DNA of 64,000 bases from assembly GCF_020171525.1 (NCBI RefSeq), contig NZ_JAIVAI010000002.1, positions 372,001 through 436,000 on the forward strand, given 5' to 3'. The stretch comes from Halobacillus yeomjeoni (GTDB lineage: Bacteria > Bacillota > Bacilli > Bacillales > Halobacillaceae). The first letter of the stretch is position 1, and every line of letters starts with the position of its first letter. Both the position numbers and the translations under genes were made by a program. The notes under the pieces were generated by a model. The model was not told the DNA's origin and made no database searches. It saw only the letters and a list, made by a program, of their open reading frames with translations. This document shows positions 1 to 11,641 of the stretch, in pieces.

Positions 1-624
1 GACCTTTTCATATGTGACGGTGTACGTCTCAGGGTAAGCTTCTTCAGTCAGTGTCGTGAAATATTCCGCGATCATCGCATCGTAATTGGCGGTATGGCGG
101 AAGACTTTCGCCGCAAGCTGCCGGCGCGTCTCGTAACTCAAGTTATCTGCCTTCAGCCCTTCGATGACTTTTTCATAATCAGCTGGATCGACGACGACTG
201 CGACGTCTTCGAAACTTTTCGCAGCGGCGCGAAGCATCGTCGGTCCGCCGATGTCGATGTTTTCAATGGCATCCGCTTCGGTGACATCCTCTTTCGCGAT
301 CGTTTCTTTGAACGGATACAAGTTTACAGCGACGAGATCGATCGTCTCGATATCCAGTTCTTCCAGCTGACTGATGTGGCCGCTGTTATCTCTTTTTGCG
401 AGCAGTCCGCCATGGACAGCCGGGTGGAGCGTTTTGACGCGTCCATCCATGATTTCCGGAAATTCAGTGATCTCAGAAATCGATCGTACAGGAATCCCCG
501 CTTCTTCGATGCTTCGTTTCGTTCCGCCTGTGGATACTAATTCGTATCCAAGCTCATGTAGTTCTGCTGCGAAATTTGATAGTCCTTGTTTATCGGATAC
601 GCTCAACAGCGCTCGTTTTGTCAT
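1..624 (-). CDS. purH: Bifunctional AICAR transformylase/IMP cyclohydrolase PurH (partial, N-terminal 208 residues)
   Basis: Last two steps of IMP synthesis: formylation of AICAR and ring closure to IMP. The visible protein starts [15 protein letters not shown] and continues with the MGS-like IMP cyclohydrolase domain (STGGT near residue 33, DGRVKTLHP near 60, NLYPF near 100). The AICAR transformylase half lies beyond the window edge, so the gene is incomplete here, not broken. The ATG overlaps the purN stop by 4 nt (ATGA), and GGAGGA lies just upstream inside purN. It is the most distal visible gene of the pur operon. Confidence 0.96.
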   Translation of the reverse strand, partial: MTKRALLSVSDKQGLSNFAAELHELGYELVSTGGTKRSIEEAGIPVRSISEITEFPEIMDGRVKTLHPAVHGGLLAKRDNSGHISQLEELDIETIDLVAVNLYPFKETIAKEDVTEADAIENIDIGGPTMLRAAAKSFEDVAVVVDPADYEKVIEGLKADNLSYETRRQLAAKVFRHTANYDAMIAEYFTTLTEEAYPETYTVTYEKV

Positions 625-1199
625 ATGGATTCCTCCTTGATCTTCAATGTTCGGATGACACTCGGATAAAGTTTATGTTCAATCGCCTGGATTTTACGGA
701 CGACATCGTCTTTCGTATCTCCGTCCTCGATCCGGACCGCTTCCTGTTCGATGATCGGCCCCGTGTCCATGCCTTCATCGACGAAGTGGACCGTCACACC
801 TGTGATTTTCACTTGTTGATCAAACGCTTGACCAATAGCGTCTTTCCCAGGAAACGCAGGCAATAGCGACGGGTGGATGTTGAGAATCCGGTTGCGGTAA
901 GGTTCCAAAAGCGTCGGTCCGATCAGGCGCATAAAGCCTGCGAGAATGATGTAATCGATCCCCCGCTCCCGGCAATCTTTCAATAACGCTTCTTCATACT
1001 GGACCTTATTTTCATACACATTGGCACTGAAAACGATCGTATCGATTTCATAGTTCTGAGCTTTTTCAATGACAGGAGCCCCGACTCTGTCACACACAAG
1101 CAGCGTCACTTCAGCATCCAGCTCCCCTTTTTGGATGGCGTGGACGATCGCGTCAAAATTCGAACCCGTACCTGATGCAAAAACAGCTAACTTCATCAT
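621..1199 (-). CDS. purN: Phosphoribosylglycinamide formyltransferase PurN
   Basis: Transfers the formyl group of 10-formyl-THF to GAR, the third step of purine synthesis. The 192-residue product shows the FASGTGSNF phosphate-binding start and the catalytic block [12 protein letters not shown] followed by a THF-site region with [11 protein letters not shown] chose the ATG at 1199, which overlaps the purM stop as ATGA; an in-frame GTG lies two codons upstream and another ATG directly follows. Downstream it overlaps purH by 4 nt, so purM, purN and purH are translationally coupled. Confidence 0.95.
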   Translation of the reverse strand: MMKLAVFASGTGSNFDAIVHAIQKGELDAEVTLLVCDRVGAPVIEKAQNYEIDTIVFSANVYENKVQYEEALLKDCRERGIDYIILAGFMRLIGPTLLEPYRNRILNIHPSLLPAFPGKDAIGQAFDQQVKITGVTVHFVDEGMDTGPIIEQEAVRIEDGDTKDDVVRKIQAIEHKLYPSVIRTLKIKEESI

Positions 1200-2218
1200 A
1201 TCCACTGGATCCCTTCATTGGCTGTGACTTCGCCGATGATCCCGGCTTGTTCTCCTGCCTCATTCAACGCGCGTACGGCTTCGTCCGCTTCCTGAGCTGG
1301 AACGACTGCGACCATGCCGATGCCCATATTGAATACGCCGTACATATCTTCTCCCGTCAAGCTCCCTTGTTGTTGTAAAAAGCGAAATACGTCAGGAATG
1401 TCCCAGCTTCCCTGTTGGATAGACACCCCAAGACCTTCCGGAAGAGTACGCGGAATATTTTCATAAAAACCGCCGCCGGTAATGTGTGCAAGACCTTTGA
1501 TGGATACCGCTTGTCTCAATCGTTGAATCGCACGGACGTAAATCTTCGTCGGCGTAAGCAGTTCTTCTCCCAGTGGACGATCGAATGGAGGATAGGTTTC
1601 TTTATAATCCAAACCTTCTTCTTCCACGATCCGGCGAACGAGCGAAAACCCATTGGAATGGACGCCTGAAGAGGAAAGGCCGATCAGGACGTCGCCAGGT
1701 CGGATCGACTCTCCGGTAATGATGTCGTTTTTATCGGCCATCCCGACGACGAAACCGGCCAGGTCATATTCATCCAGCTCATACATGCCCGGCATTTCCG
1801 CCGTTTCGCCACCGACAAGGGCAGCTCCGGATTGTTCACAGCCATCCGCGATGCCTTTGACGATCTGTTCGATACGCTCGGGATTATTTTTTCCGCAGGC
1901 GATATAATCTAAAAACAAAAGCGGGTCTGCACCTTGTGCGACGATATCGTTGACGCACATCGCCACAGCGTCCACCCCGATCGTGTCGTGCTTATCCATC
2001 AAAAAAGCGAGCTTCAGCTTCGTTCCGACACCGTCCGTTCCGGTGACGAGTACGGGGTGGTCATAGCTCATCCCGCTGATATCGAACAGTCCTGCAAAAG
2101 CCCCGAGACCTCCGAGAACTTCTTTCCTCATCGTTCTCGATACGTGTTTTTTCATGCGGTCGACCGCTTCGTACCCGGCTTCGACGTCGACCCCCGCTTG
2201 TTTATACGATTGACTCAT
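1196..2218 (-). CDS. purM: Phosphoribosylformylglycinamidine cyclo-ligase PurM
   Basis: AIR synthetase: ATP-dependent ring closure of FGAM to AIR. At 340 residues it has normal family length. It shows the PurM/HypE-type ATP-binding features: [17 protein letters not shown] near residue 55, DAVAMCVND near 85, [11 protein letters not shown] near 140 and a Gly-rich [13 protein letters not shown] segment near 245. It starts 18 nt after purF with a good GGAGGGAG ribosome site. Like the rest of the operon it is expected to be under PurR and the guanine riboswitch ahead of purE. Confidence 0.97.
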   Translation of the reverse strand: MSQSYKQAGVDVEAGYEAVDRMKKHVSRTMRKEVLGGLGAFAGLFDISGMSYDHPVLVTGTDGVGTKLKLAFLMDKHDTIGVDAVAMCVNDIVAQGADPLLFLDYIACGKNNPERIEQIVKGIADGCEQSGAALVGGETAEMPGMYELDEYDLAGFVVGMADKNDIITGESIRPGDVLIGLSSSGVHSNGFSLVRRIVEEEGLDYKETYPPFDRPLGEELLTPTKIYVRAIQRLRQAVSIKGLAHITGGGFYENIPRTLPEGLGVSIQQGSWDIPDVFRFLQQQGSLTGEDMYGVFNMGIGMVAVVPAQEADEAVRALNEAGEQAGIIGEVTANEGIQWI

Positions 2219-2236
2219 CGCTCTCCCTCCTTCGCG

Positions 2237-3649
2237 TTACGCTTTTTCATATGGATGTACCGTGTTCGGATAAATTTCAGTCGGATAGTTGCCGGTGAAG
2301 CACGCCATACAGCCTCCGTGCTCCATCGATTCCTCCCCTTGATAAATGGCATCATTCAGCCCTTCTGTCGATAAAAATGAAAGACTGTCAGCACCGATTT
2401 GCTGTTCGATTTCTTCGACTGTATTGTTCGCGGCAATCAACTCCCCGCTGTTGGAGGTGTCGATTCCGTAATAGCAAGGATTTTTGATCGGTGGCGATGC
2501 AATCCTGACGTGGACTTCCTTCGCTCCCGCTTCCTTCAGCATTTTCACGATCCGGCGGCTGGTCGTTCCCCGTACGATCGAGTCATCGACCATGACGACA
2601 CGTTTTCCATCAACGATTCCACGGACAGCGGACAACTTCATTTTCACACCCTGCTCCCGCAGCTCCTGGGAAGGCTGGATGAATGTTCGGCCGACATAGC
2701 GGTTTTTGATCAATCCGAGCTCATAAGGGATGCCCGCTTCTTCTGCATACCCGATGGCGGCAGAAATGCTGGAATCAGGAACGCCGGTTACTACATCCGC
2801 TTCGACTGGAGCTTCATTCGCGAGTGCTTTGCCCATCCGCTTTCTGGACGCATGGACGTTTTTCCCATCAAGATCACTGTCAGGACGGGAAAAATACACG
2901 TACTCCATCGAGCAGAGTGTACGCTGGATCGGTGCTGAAAAGCGCTTGGATTCGATGCCGTCATCAGAAATGATCAGCAGTTCCCCCGGTTTCACTTCCC
3001 TTTCATACGTCGCACCGACGACATCGAAGGCACACGTTTCGGATGAAACCATCCATGAATCCCCGAGGTGGCCGAGGCTCAACGGACGAAGACCACGCGG
3101 GTCGTTGGCGACATACATGCGGTCTTCTGTCATCAATAAAAAGGCGTACGCCCCTTTAATCATCGACAGTCCTTCCATGATTGCCTCATCCAAAGGCAGG
3201 TGACGCGCGCGTTTGATCAAGTGAGCGACGACTTCTGTATCCGATGTCGTCTGTAAAATCGATCCCTGCGCCTCGAGCTGGCTTTTCAAAGCCTGGGCGT
3301 TGACGAGGTTGCCGTTATGGGCGAGCGCGAGCCCGCCGGTCTGCGAGCGGAACAAAAGGGGCTGGATGTTTTCATAGCCGCCGTCCCCTGCCGTCGCATA
3401 ACGTACATGACCCATGGATGCATGTCCTACGAGATCATCCAACTGCTGTTGGGAAAAAACTTCGTTGATGAGTCCGTGCCCTTTGGCGAGCTTCAATTCC
3501 TCTCCGTTTGTCGTGACGATTCCAGCACCCTCCTGTCCGCGGTGCTGGAGGGCATGCAGCCCGTAATACGTCAATTGGGCGGAATCCAGGTGACCCCAGA
3601 CACCAAAGATGCCGCACTCTTCATTTAAACCTTTGATTTCACCAAGCAT
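2237..3649 (-). CDS. purF: Amidophosphoribosyltransferase PurF
   Basis: Committed step: PRPP plus glutamine to phosphoribosylamine. The product starts [11 protein letters not shown] followed by CGIFG, so there is an 11-residue propeptide whose removal exposes the N-terminal nucleophile Cys12, as in B. subtilis PurF. The Ntn glutaminase domain is followed by the phosphoribosyltransferase domain with PRPP loop [13 protein letters not shown]. Near the C terminus, Cys-containing segments resemble the Fe-S ligands of the Bacillus enzyme. An upstream in-frame start (3667) was rejected because AAGGAGCT precedes the ATG at 3649 and the propeptide fits only that start. The gene begins 25 nt inside the end of purL. 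Confidence 0.97.
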   Translation of the reverse strand: MLGEIKGLNEECGIFGVWGHLDSAQLTYYGLHALQHRGQEGAGIVTTNGEELKLAKGHGLINEVFSQQQLDDLVGHASMGHVRYATAGDGGYENIQPLLFRSQTGGLALAHNGNLVNAQALKSQLEAQGSILQTTSDTEVVAHLIKRARHLPLDEAIMEGLSMIKGAYAFLLMTEDRMYVANDPRGLRPLSLGHLGDSWMVSSETCAFDVVGATYEREVKPGELLIISDDGIESKRFSAPIQRTLCSMEYVYFSRPDSDLDGKNVHASRKRMGKALANEAPVEADVVTGVPDSSISAAIGYAEEAGIPYELGLIKNRYVGRTFIQPSQELREQGVKMKLSAVRGIVDGKRVVMVDDSIVRGTTSRRIVKMLKEAGAKEVHVRIASPPIKNPCYYGIDTSNSGELIAANNTVEEIEQQIGADSLSFLSTEGLNDAIYQGEESMEHGGCMACFTGNYPTEIYPNTVHPYEKA

Positions 3650-5853
3650 GGAATAGCTCCTTTCCAAGTCTCCTTCAATGTTGTCGTCTGCTCTTCCAAG
3701 ACCGGTTGTTCCCCTGATTTCACACGCAATACTCCGTCATCCGTCACGGTTCCGATACAGCGGGCATCCTTCACCTCACCCTCGAAGGCTTCTTGATGTT
3801 CAGGATTCACCGAGACGATGTAACGGGACTGCGTTTCAGAAAATAGTGCCGTCGTAAGGTCGCCTTCCAAAGCGACATCACAGCCTAGTTCATTTTCAAA
3901 CAGGCTTTCTGCCAGCGCGACTGCAAGTCCACCTTCAGACAAGTCATGCGCAGATGCGACGAAACCTGATTGAATTGCCTTCAGCAACTGCTTTTGACGA
4001 CTCGCTTCTATGTCCAGATCGATGCGGAGTGCTTTGCCGAAATGCTTCCCTTCAAGCATTCCCTGCAGTTCGCTGCCACCGAATTCCGGATAGGTTTCAC
4101 CGATGATATAAATCAAGTCGCCGGCTTTTTTCATATGCGACTGCGTGATGTGTTTCGTTTCTTCGATCAATCCTACCATTCCGACGATCGGTGTCGGGTA
4201 AATGGCATGACCGCCGAACGATTCATTGTATAGAGAAACGTTTCCGCTGATGACCGGTGTGCCGAGTTTCGTACAGGCACTGCTCATCCCTTCCACGCTT
4301 TTTTCCATCTGCCAGAAAATTTCCGGGTTCTCCGGAGAACCGAAGTTGAGGCCGTCCGTCAATCCGAGCGGCCGTCCACCGGAACAGACGATGTTGCGAG
4401 CCGCTTCTGCGACAGCGATTTTTCCGCCCGTTTCCGGATCGAGGTAAATATAGCGGGAGTTGCAATCGGTCGTCATCGCAAGCGCCTTATCCGTACCGCG
4501 TACGCGCAGGACCGCTGCATCCGATCCCGGTCTCACGACAGTATTGGTCTGGACCATGGAATCGTACTGATCATAAACCCACTCTTTGCTTGCGATCGTC
4601 GGCTGTTTAAGCAGATCGAGGAGTGTCTTGCGATAATCACTTACATCCGGAATGTAGTTGTCCATCGCCTGGAACTCTTTATAATACGCAGGTACTCTCC
4701 ACGGCTGGTGGTACACCGGTGCGTCTTCGGCAAGAGAATCGACTGGTACATCCGCAACGGTCTCGCCTTTGTGTGTGAGACGGAAGCGTTTCGTGTCTGT
4801 CACTTCACCGACTGCGACCGCTTCGAGGTCGTATTTTTTGAACACCTGAGCGATCTCTTCTTCACGTCCTTTTTCAACGACGAGAAGCATACGCTCCTGG
4901 GATTCTGACAGCATCATTTCGTATGGCGTCATGTTCAATTCACGCTGTGGAATCAAATCCAGGTTCATCGTCATTCCGGTCCCGGCTTTACTCGCCATTT
5001 CACTGGCGGATGAAGTCAGACCAGCCGCTCCCATATCCTGAATGCCGACAAGAGCGTCATGCTGGATGACATCGAGACACGCTTCGATCAACAGTTTTTC
5101 CATGAACGGATCACCGACCTGGACGGATGGACGCTTTTCTTCGGACTCTTCTGAAAGTTCTTCCGATGCGAAAGTCGCCCCGTGGATGCCGTCCCGTCCG
5201 GTTTTGGCACCGACATACATGACCGTATTGCCGATTCCGGCTGCGATTCCTTTTTGAATGTCTTTATGGTCGATGAGTCCGACACACATCGCATTGACAA
5301 GCGGGTTGCCGTTGTAGGCGTCATCGAATTGAACTTCTCCTCCCACCGTAGGAACACCTACACAGTTGCCGTATCCGGCGATGCCATTTACGACTTCTTC
5401 AAACAGAAACTTCACGCGCGGGTGCTTGAGAGACCCGAATCGTAACGAATTCAATAAAGCGATCGGACGGGCGCCCATCGAAAAGACGTCACGAAGGATG
5501 CCTCCGACACCGGTCGCTGCGCCTTGATAAGGCTCGACGGCGGACGGGTGGTTGTGGCTTTCGATCTTGAAAACGACCGCCTGATCGTCGCCGATATCAA
5601 TGATTCCTGCGCCTTCGCCCGGCCCCTGCAGGACGTGCGGACCTTCCGTCGGAAACTTTTTCAATAAAGGTTTGGAGTTCTTATAACTGCAGTGCTCGGA
5701 CCACATGACCGAGAACAATCCTGTTTCTGTATGATTCGGGCGACGGCCGAGAATTTTCGTGATCGATTTGAATTCTTCGTCGCTCAAACCCATTTCACGA
5801 TAGAGACGTTGTTGTTCGATTTGCTCTGGACTGATTTCAAGCGTTGATGGCAT
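3625..5853 (-). CDS. purL: FGAM synthase large subunit PurL (small type)
   Basis: ATP-dependent amidation of FGAR to FGAM; PurQ supplies ammonia and PurS bridges the complex. The 742-residue length is the small-type PurL that lacks a fused glutaminase, consistent with separate purQ and purS next to it. Motifs: [12 protein letters not shown] at residues 51-62, [13 protein letters not shown] at 96-108 and TGVGGILRD just after. The ATG lies inside the last codons of purQ (17-nt overlap), and the 3' end overlaps purF by 25 nt. Confidence 0.98.
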   Translation of the reverse strand: MPSTLEISPEQIEQQRLYREMGLSDEEFKSITKILGRRPNHTETGLFSVMWSEHCSYKNSKPLLKKFPTEGPHVLQGPGEGAGIIDIGDDQAVVFKIESHNHPSAVEPYQGAATGVGGILRDVFSMGARPIALLNSLRFGSLKHPRVKFLFEEVVNGIAGYGNCVGVPTVGGEVQFDDAYNGNPLVNAMCVGLIDHKDIQKGIAAGIGNTVMYVGAKTGRDGIHGATFASEELSEESEEKRPSVQVGDPFMEKLLIEACLDVIQHDALVGIQDMGAAGLTSSASEMASKAGTGMTMNLDLIPQRELNMTPYEMMLSESQERMLLVVEKGREEEIAQVFKKYDLEAVAVGEVTDTKRFRLTHKGETVADVPVDSLAEDAPVYHQPWRVPAYYKEFQAMDNYIPDVSDYRKTLLDLLKQPTIASKEWVYDQYDSMVQTNTVVRPGSDAAVLRVRGTDKALAMTTDCNSRYIYLDPETGGKIAVAEAARNIVCSGGRPLGLTDGLNFGSPENPEIFWQMEKSVEGMSSACTKLGTPVISGNVSLYNESFGGHAIYPTPIVGMVGLIEETKHITQSHMKKAGDLIYIIGETYPEFGGSELQGMLEGKHFGKALRIDLDIEASRQKQLLKAIQSGFVASAHDLSEGGLAVALAESLFENELGCDVALEGDLTTALFSETQSRYIVSVNPEHQEAFEGEVKDARCIGTVTDDGVLRVKSGEQPVLEEQTTTLKETWKGAIPCLVKSKV

Positions 5854-6520
5854 GGTTATTCCTCCAGTGTGTCAAAATGGATTGAAACAGACGTAGACCG
5901 TCCTCATTTCCGATCAGTTTCTCAACGGCACGCTCCGGGTGCGGCATCATGCCAAGCACGTTCCCTGCTTCATTGGTAATCCCAGCGATATCCCCGACAG
6001 AACCGTTCGGATTGTTTTCGTATGTGAAGGCGATTTGATCGTTTTCCAGCAATGTCTGATACGTTTCTTCATCGCAATAATAGTTTCCATCCCCGTGGGC
6101 AATCGGAATGCTGATCTTTTCCTTCTTTTCATAGTGACTCGTAAACATCGTCTCGTTGTTTTCCACAATCAGAGTTTCATAGTGGCACATGAACTTTTGA
6201 TTGACGTTGGAAAGCATCGCTCCTGGTAAAAGCCCCGTCTCGAGCAGCACCTGGAATCCATTGCAGACACCAAGTATCGGCTTTCCTGCTTCCGCTGCCG
6301 CGCGGATCTGCTCAGTCACTTGTGAAGTAGCGGCGATCGCGCCCGAGCGCAGGTAATCCCCATAAGAGAATCCGCCGGGAAGGAGAATGGCATCATAGTC
6401 TGATAGATCCGCTTCCTGATACCAGACAAGATCCGCTTCTTCCCCTAATGCGTCCTTGGCCGCAAAGTACATGTCACGATCACAATTGGAACCTGGAAAT
6501 ACGACGACTGCGAACTTCAA
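5837..6520 (-). CDS. purQ: FGAM synthase glutaminase subunit PurQ
   Basis: Class I glutamine amidotransferase supplying ammonia to PurL. In the 227-residue protein the nucleophile is Cys86 (GVCNGFQ) and the other triad members are His194 and Glu196 (MPHPERAVE). The oxyanion strand [15 protein letters not shown] is at residues 47-61. The start directly abuts the purS stop. Confidence 0.97.
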   Translation of the reverse strand: MKFAVVVFPGSNCDRDMYFAAKDALGEEADLVWYQEADLSDYDAILLPGGFSYGDYLRSGAIAATSQVTEQIRAAAEAGKPILGVCNGFQVLLETGLLPGAMLSNVNQKFMCHYETLIVENNETMFTSHYEKKEKISIPIAHGDGNYYCDEETYQTLLENDQIAFTYENNPNGSVGDIAGITNEAGNVLGMMPHPERAVEKLIGNEDGLRLFQSILTHWRNNHAINA

Positions 6521-6766
6521 TTAAACAACCTCCTCGATCGTGTACGAGTAATCTTCGATGACAGGGTTAGCGAGCAGTTGATCACACATCCGGTCGATCT
6601 GCTTTTCGATATCGGCCGTATCTTCCATCATCACTTCCATGTATTTGCCGACGCGGACTTCATTGACGTTGTCATACTCCAGGGAACGTAAAGAATTCTG
6701 GACCGCTTTTCCTTGAGGGTCGAGGACCCCTTCTTTCAATGTGATGTGAATTTTTACTTTGCGCAT
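6521..6766 (-). CDS. purS: FGAM synthase structural subunit PurS
   Basis: Small (81 aa) dimeric subunit that holds PurL and PurQ together. It has the typical family start MRKVKIHITLKEGVLDPQGK and the conserved VNEVRVGKYME segment. Its 5' end overlaps the end of purC by 13 nt and its stop abuts purQ. Confidence 0.96.
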   Translation of the reverse strand: MRKVKIHITLKEGVLDPQGKAVQNSLRSLEYDNVNEVRVGKYMEVMMEDTADIEKQIDRMCDQLLANPVIEDYSYTIEEVV

Positions 6767-7473
6767 GTGTTTTCCTCCAGTCGTTGTAAAATCGTTTCAT
6801 ACGTAGAAATCAAATCTCCGATATTTTCACGGAACACGTCTTTATCCATTTTTTCACCGCTGTGGATGTCCCAAAGCCTGCACGTATCCGGTGAAATTTC
6901 ATCGGCGAGCACGATGGTTCCGTCCTTCAGACGTCCGAATTCCAATTTGAAATCGACCAGTTGCAGGTCTGCTTCCTTGAAAAGCTGGATGAGGTGTTCA
7001 TTGATGTTCAAAGCCATTTGTTTGATGTGGGTGAGTTCGTCTTCTGTGATGTCTGTGAGATGGTAGGCATGGACGTCATTGATGAGCGGGTCATCCAATC
7101 TGTCTTCTTTATAAAACAATTCAATGATCGGCGGGGTGAAGCTTGTTTTCTCTTCGATACCGAGGCGGCGTGTAATGCTTCCGGCCGCGACGTTTCTGAC
7201 GACGACTTCAAGAGGGATGATGGTCGTCTGTTTGACCAGCTGTTCTGTATCATTCAAAGCTTCTATAAAGTGGGAGTCGATCTGGTGGAGCTTCAGGTAA
7301 TCGAATACCTTCGAGGTAATCAAGTTGTTCAGGCGTCCTTTGCCCTCGAACTGATCTTTTTTCTTGCCATTAAAAGCGGTGGCATCATTCTTATAGGATA
7401 AAATCAAACGATCGTTTTGATCGGTGCGGTAGACACGTTTCGCTTTGCCTTCATACAACAAAGAACCTTTCAT
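6754..7473 (-). CDS. purC: SAICAR synthase PurC
   Basis: Joins CAIR and aspartate with ATP to form SAICAR. The protein (239 aa) begins MKGSLLYEGKAKRVYRT, the ATP-binding start of the family. It also contains VVRNVAAGSITRR (substrate loop) and a late LADEISPDTCRLWD segment. I chose the ATG at 7473 because GCGAGGTG precedes it; an ATG three codons upstream has no ribosome site. An 81-nt gap separates it from purB. Confidence 0.96.
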   Translation of the reverse strand: MKGSLLYEGKAKRVYRTDQNDRLILSYKNDATAFNGKKKDQFEGKGRLNNLITSKVFDYLKLHQIDSHFIEALNDTEQLVKQTTIIPLEVVVRNVAAGSITRRLGIEEKTSFTPPIIELFYKEDRLDDPLINDVHAYHLTDITEDELTHIKQMALNINEHLIQLFKEADLQLVDFKLEFGRLKDGTIVLADEISPDTCRLWDIHSGEKMDKDVFRENIGDLISTYETILQRLEENTCAK

Positions 7474-7554
7474 CAAGAACACCTCGCATAGATAGTTTAT
7501 CGATGACCTGAGCAGAAACGGATTCCACCCAGGTCATCACAATGTCAAAAATGA

Positions 7555-8847
7555 TTAAAGTCCGATTCGGTCAAAGATACGGTCGACGTTTTTCAAGTGG
7601 TGCTTGTAGTCGAAGCATGCGTCAAGCTGCTCTTCAGACAAGGTCTCTGTGATACGCTCGTCCGCTTCGATCAAGTCACGGAAAGGAACACCGCGTTCCC
7701 AAGCTTCCATCGCTTTCGGCTGGACGAGGTCGTACGCTTCTTCACGGACCATCCCTTCATCGATCAGCGTCAGCAATACACGCTGGGAGAAAATCAGGCC
7801 GTACGTTTTCTCCATATTTTCCTGCATACGCTCAGGGAAGACCGTCAAGTTCTTCACGATGTTCCCGAAACGGTTCAGCATATAGTTGATCGCAATCGTC
7901 GCATCCGGCAAGATGATGCGTTCAGCCGAGGAGTGCGAGATGTCACGTTCATGCCATAGAGGCACATTTTCAAAAGCGGTCATCATTTCCCCGCGCAGCA
8001 CCCGGGCCATTCCGGTCATATTTTCAGACCCGATCGGATTCCGTTTGTGAGGCATGGCTGAAGACCCTTTCTGTCCTTTTGCGAAAAACTCTTCCACTTC
8101 GCGGGTTTCCGTTTTTTGAAGGCCGCGGATTTCAACAGCGATTTTTTCAATCGACGTCGCAATCAAGGCAAGCGTGGATACGTAATGCGCATGACGGTCA
8201 CGCTGTAACGTCTGTGTGGATACAGGCGCAGGCGCAAGACCGAGTTTTCCGCACACATATTCTTCTACGTATGGATCGATGTTGGCGTATGTTCCGACGG
8301 CACCTGAGAGCTTCCCGACTTGGATGTGCTGTATCGCAAGGTCCAGACGTTCCAGGTTACGTTTCATCTCTTCATAATAAAGAGCCAGTTTCAAACCGAA
8401 TGTCGTCGGTTCAGCATGCACACCGTGGGTACGCCCCATCATGACGGTATGTTTATGTTCACGGGCTTTTTCACCCAGGATTTCGATAAAGTTGACTAAA
8501 TCTTTACGGATGATTTCGTTCGCCTGCTTGAGTTGGTAGGAAAGAGCTGTATCGACGACGTCCGTTGATGTCAGGCCGTAGTGGACCCATTTCCGCTCTT
8601 CTCCGACCGTTTCCGATACGGCACGGGTGAAGGCGACGACATCATGACGCGTTTCCGCTTCGATATCGTGGATACGCTCGACATCGAACGAAGCTTTTTC
8701 ACGAAGTTTCTGTACATCATCAGCCGGGATCACTCCAAGCTCACTCCAGGCTTCGCAGGCAAGCAGTTCTACCTCAAGCCATGCCTGGTATCGGTTTTCT
8801 TCTGTCCAAATCGCGCCCATTTCGGGTCTGGTGTAACGTTCTATCAT
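7555..8847 (-). CDS. purB: Adenylosuccinate lyase PurB
   Basis: Cleaves SAICAR in the de novo pathway and adenylosuccinate on the way to AMP. The 430-residue protein carries the fumarase/aspartase signature [11 protein letters not shown] near residue 263, the [12 protein letters not shown] segment near 140 and TSTDVVDTA near 93. The start is preceded by GAGGAAGA. The gene lies between purK and purC in the usual Bacillus order. Confidence 0.98.
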   Translation of the reverse strand: MIERYTRPEMGAIWTEENRYQAWLEVELLACEAWSELGVIPADDVQKLREKASFDVERIHDIEAETRHDVVAFTRAVSETVGEERKWVHYGLTSTDVVDTALSYQLKQANEIIRKDLVNFIEILGEKAREHKHTVMMGRTHGVHAEPTTFGLKLALYYEEMKRNLERLDLAIQHIQVGKLSGAVGTYANIDPYVEEYVCGKLGLAPAPVSTQTLQRDRHAHYVSTLALIATSIEKIAVEIRGLQKTETREVEEFFAKGQKGSSAMPHKRNPIGSENMTGMARVLRGEMMTAFENVPLWHERDISHSSAERIILPDATIAINYMLNRFGNIVKNLTVFPERMQENMEKTYGLIFSQRVLLTLIDEGMVREEAYDLVQPKAMEAWERGVPFRDLIEADERITETLSEEQLDACFDYKHHLKNVDRIFDRIGL

Positions 8848-8868
8848 CGTCTTCCTCCTCGTTGTTTC

Positions 8869-9993
8869 CTAAAAATGAATATGATTGTCTTTGAATGTTT
8901 GATCGATTTCTTCAAGGGAGTTGCCTACTACTGTGATGTGCCCCATTTTCCGGTTGGTGCGGGCTTCTTTTTTCCCGTAGTCATGGAGATGGATATCCCG
9001 TAATGTCTCCAAATGATCCAGCAGATAACCGCGGTGTTTCCCAAGGACGTTGACCATGACCGCAGCCGGTAAGGTGTGGACGGTCAACAACGGTATGCCG
9101 CAGATGGCTCGCACGTGCTGTTCGAATTGGGAAACGCTGCACGCTTCAATCGTGTAGTGACCTGAATTGTGCGGCCTTGGTGCCATTTCGTTGATGTACA
9201 CTTTTTCATCCCGGACGAACATTTCCACAGCGAATGTACCGACGACACCGATTTTTTCTGCCAAAGCTTTGACCGCTTCGCGTGCCTGATCTCCGACATA
9301 ATCAGAAATACGGGCCGGTACACGTGTTTCGTGTAAAATGTGATTTTTATGGATGTTTTCCCCGATCGGGAAGTAGCTGATCGAACCGTCGAGACCTCTC
9401 GTGAACACTTGGGATATTTCCAAGTCGAACTCCAGCCATTGTTCGACGATGTACGTGCCGCCTTCTTTAATGAAAGCTTCCGCCTGCTCCAGGTAGTCCT
9501 TCCCTTCGAGCTTCAGCTGCCCTTTCCCATCGTAGCCGCCACTGATCGTCTTGATGACGGACGGGTATCCGATCGCTCTCAGTGCGCGGACCAATTCATC
9601 ATAGGAATGGACGATTTCAAACGGTGGAACTTCCAGCCCCGCATCAACCGCCACCTGCTTTTCCTTCGAACGGTTCTGCGTCACTTCCAAAGAGTAAGCC
9701 CCTTGTGGAAGTTTTCCAGCCGCTTCGAACGAACGCGCGACTTCGAGATCGACATTTTCGAATTCATACGTGATGACGTCGCTGATCTCCGCCAACTTTT
9801 CAGCAGCTGCCACATCATCATAAGCCGCTTCGATATGTTCATCGGCGACTTGAGCACATGGACAATCTTCCGTCGGATCCATGACCGCAATCCGATATCC
9901 CATGTGACGGGCCGCTACGGCCATCATTCTTCCTAGCTGTCCTCCACCAAGAATTCCTATCGTCTGTCCAGGTCGTATGATTTCATGACTCAC
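8869..9993 (-). CDS. purK: N5-carboxyaminoimidazole ribonucleotide synthase PurK
   Basis: ATP-grasp enzyme carboxylating AIR to N5-CAIR with bicarbonate. The 374-residue sequence has the N-terminal [12 protein letters not shown] nucleotide-like fold, [12 protein letters not shown] (ATP-grasp loop) near residue 147, and [17 protein letters not shown] near 268. It overlaps the end of purE by 11 nt and works with PurE to make CAIR. Confidence 0.97.
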   Translation of the reverse strand: MSHEIIRPGQTIGILGGGQLGRMMAVAARHMGYRIAVMDPTEDCPCAQVADEHIEAAYDDVAAAEKLAEISDVITYEFENVDLEVARSFEAAGKLPQGAYSLEVTQNRSKEKQVAVDAGLEVPPFEIVHSYDELVRALRAIGYPSVIKTISGGYDGKGQLKLEGKDYLEQAEAFIKEGGTYIVEQWLEFDLEISQVFTRGLDGSISYFPIGENIHKNHILHETRVPARISDYVGDQAREAVKALAEKIGVVGTFAVEMFVRDEKVYINEMAPRPHNSGHYTIEACSVSQFEQHVRAICGIPLLTVHTLPAAVMVNVLGKHRGYLLDHLETLRDIHLHDYGKKEARTNRKMGHITVVGNSLEEIDQTFKDNHIHF

Positions 9994-10474
9994 GTAAATC
10001 GCTCCTCATTCCTTCGACTTTATCTACCATGCGAGACCGATAGTCTTCAAGACTCTGTGCTACCTTTTCATCAAAAGCACCGAGCATTTCCGCTGCCAGA
10101 AGTCCGGCATTCTTCGCGCCGGAACTTCCGATCGCAACCGTCGCGACCGGAACCCCTCCAGGCATCTGGACGATTGATAATAAAGAATCGAGTCCCTGCA
10201 GCGCTTTCGACTGGACCGGTACACCGATGACTGGAAGAGTCGTTTTGGATGCGACCATCCCTGGCAGATGAGCGGCTCCGCCTGCACCTGCGATGATCAC
10301 CTTCAGCCCTTTCCCTCTCGCTTCTTCTGCATATGAGAACATATCCTCCGGCGTCCGGTGCGCGGAGATGATTTCTTTTTCAAAAGGGATGTGCAATTCT
10401 TCCAGGACGTCACAGGCATGTTTCATCGTTTCCCAGTCCGATATACTACCCATGATGACACCAACTTCAGCCAT
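9983..10474 (-). CDS. purE: N5-CAIR mutase PurE
   Basis: First gene of the operon; moves the carboxyl group of N5-CAIR to C4 to give CAIR. The 163-residue protein starts [17 protein letters not shown], has the class I SAHRTPE motif near residue 43, [12 protein letters not shown] near 72 and [16 protein letters not shown] near 90. The start is preceded by GAAGGAAG and sits 19 nt after the riboswitch terminator. Confidence 0.98.
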   Translation of the reverse strand: MAEVGVIMGSISDWETMKHACDVLEELHIPFEKEIISAHRTPEDMFSYAEEARGKGLKVIIAGAGGAAHLPGMVASKTTLPVIGVPVQSKALQGLDSLLSIVQMPGGVPVATVAIGSSGAKNAGLLAAEMLGAFDEKVAQSLEDYRSRMVDKVEGMRSDLRES

Positions 10475-10492
10475 TTTATCACTTCCTTCATT

Positions 10493-10539
10493 AAAAAAGC
10501 CTGCTCAACTCCCTCATAAATGAGGAGAGATGAACAGGC
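10493..10539 (-). terminator. Riboswitch-linked intrinsic terminator ahead of purE
   Basis: On the minus strand the arms GCCTGTTCATCTC and GAGTTGAGCAGGC enclose a CCTCATTTATGAGG top stem and are followed by TTTTTT. It lies between the guanine aptamer and purE, as expected for a transcription-terminating OFF switch. Confidence 0.93.
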
Positions 10540-10578
10540 ATACCTGTATCCACGAAAAAATGGACATGCGCGCACTCT

Positions 10579-10646
10579 CCTCATAGTCCGGAAATTTACG
10601 GTTTCCAGGTAGAGACGAACGGGCCCTATTCCCGTCTTATATGAGG
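10579..10646 (-). ncRNA. Guanine-sensing purine riboswitch aptamer (pur operon)
   Basis: The minus strand reads CCTCATATAA, GTCTCTACC, AACCGTAAAT and GACTATGAGG in order, the conserved P1/J1-2/J2-3/J3-1 elements of the purine class. The discriminating base in GACTATG is C, which specifies guanine/hypoxanthine rather than adenine. P1 pairs CCTCATA with TATGAGG. With the terminator downstream it should switch off pur transcription when guanine is high. Confidence 0.96.
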
Positions 10647-10670
10647 ATGGTCTATGCAATTTCTATCTAC

Positions 10671-10700
10671 ATCTTATCAATACGCACTCTACGATGTCAA
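10671..10700 (-). promoter_or_regulatory. SigmaA promoter of the pur operon
   Basis: On the minus strand TTGACA (10700-10695) is followed after 18 nt by TAAGAT (10676-10671). Transcription would start near 10665, just upstream of the aptamer. Confidence 0.85.
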
Positions 10701-10704
10701 CGCG

Positions 10705-10748
10705 AATACGAACATTAAAAAATAATTTACAATTGATTGTTCGTGTTT
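10705..10748 (-). promoter_or_regulatory. Paired PurBoxes (PurR operator) of the pur operon
   Basis: Two inverted copies of the PurR half-site: AATACGAACATT at 10705-10716 on the plus strand and AAACACGAACAAT at 10748-10736 on the minus strand. Both share the CGAAC core, and orientation and spacing resemble B. subtilis PurR control regions. They lie immediately upstream of the -35 box. The repressor gene is not in the window. Confidence 0.85.
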
Positions 10749-10956
10749 ATTGCTTTACAGCATGAAAAACGATCGTTTTCCCTACAGGTTTCATCACTTT
10801 TTCACCATTTTTTACCTCTTCACGGAATACGGGCTCCTCTGCACGACGAATCGGCATGTACCCTTCTTTCTTCATCCGATCGAGGCATTGATCGATCGTT
10901 TCATTCTCTTGGACTTCAAAACGCTTCTTGCTGTTCCTGCTGTTCTTTTTGGGCAT
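10747..10956 (-). CDS. yebG: NETI-motif small protein (YebG-like)
   Basis: 69-residue basic protein of unknown function. The [16 protein letters not shown] motif that names the family is at residues 18-33. Its start lies 41 nt inside the end of the DUF2179 gene, so the two are co-transcribed. In B. subtilis the orthologous pair also precedes purE. Confidence 0.9.
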   Translation of the reverse strand: MPKKNSRNSKKRFEVQENETIDQCLDRMKKEGYMPIRRAEEPVFREEVKNGEKVMKPVGKTIVFHAVKQ

Positions 10957-11494
10957 CTCGAATCTTTCCTCTCTTGACGGATTTCACCCAGAATCCACCA
11001 TGGATCTGCTTCGGTTCATACGCTACGATGAACGCTTTCGGGTCGATGTTACGGATCGTTTCATATAAGGAAAGCTCATATTTCCGCGGTGTCAAAATCT
11101 GCATTGCCAAACGGTCGCCTTCCATTCCGTACGCATACCAGCTCGTCACACCATACCCTTTATCACGAAGCTGTTTGGTGAATTGGATGTCCGGGTCTGA
11201 AGATATTACGTTAACCGTAATATAACCCAGAGCGAGCTTCTCTTCAATCTTCATCCCGACGATGACACCTGTTCCGTAACCGACAGCATACGCGATGACG
11301 TTCTCAATCTGATCGAGCCGGTCGAGTACAAGACCAAGACCAAAAATGTACGTCACAATCTCAAACATACTGATGAATGCAGCAAAATAACGCTGCCCTT
11401 TTAACGTAAAAATCATGCGCAATGTAAAAAACGATACATAAACGATGTTGACCACCAAAATGATGGCAATCACCAACCATGGGTTTTCTAACAT
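10916..11494 (-). CDS. yebE: DUF2179/UPF0316 membrane protein (YebE-like)
   Basis: 192 residues. Three hydrophobic segments in the N-terminal third (about 5-25, 35-58, 62-80) are followed by a soluble DUF2179 domain and a charged Gln/Glu-rich tail. Function unknown in this family. The start is preceded by GGAGGG. It overlaps yebG and shares the conserved location ahead of the pur operon. Confidence 0.9.
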   Translation of the reverse strand: MLENPWLVIAIILVVNIVYVSFFTLRMIFTLKGQRYFAAFISMFEIVTYIFGLGLVLDRLDQIENVIAYAVGYGTGVIVGMKIEEKLALGYITVNVISSDPDIQFTKQLRDKGYGVTSWYAYGMEGDRLAMQILTPRKYELSLYETIRNIDPKAFIVAYEPKQIHGGFWVKSVKRGKIRDAQKEQQEQQEAF

Positions 11495-11641
11495 GCATGC
11501 ACCCTCCTAACCTAAGCTGCTTGCCAAGTCGAACCAGGATATTCACCCAGTTCCCTTTTCTTGCATACACTATAAACCATGATAGGTCGAACGACAATGA
11601 ATTTTCACCGCAAAAACTGACATAATATGGAGGGGTATGTG

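Noticed and set aside
5088-5357. Long open frames overlapping purL, purF, guaA and other genes in other frames
   Set aside because: They lie antisense or out of frame within clearly conserved genes, with no ribosome sites.
11590-11641. SigmaE promoter before the Hsp20 gene (CATAATAT)
   Set aside because: The -10 is plausible, but the -35 is poor, and it would overlap the ribosome site region.
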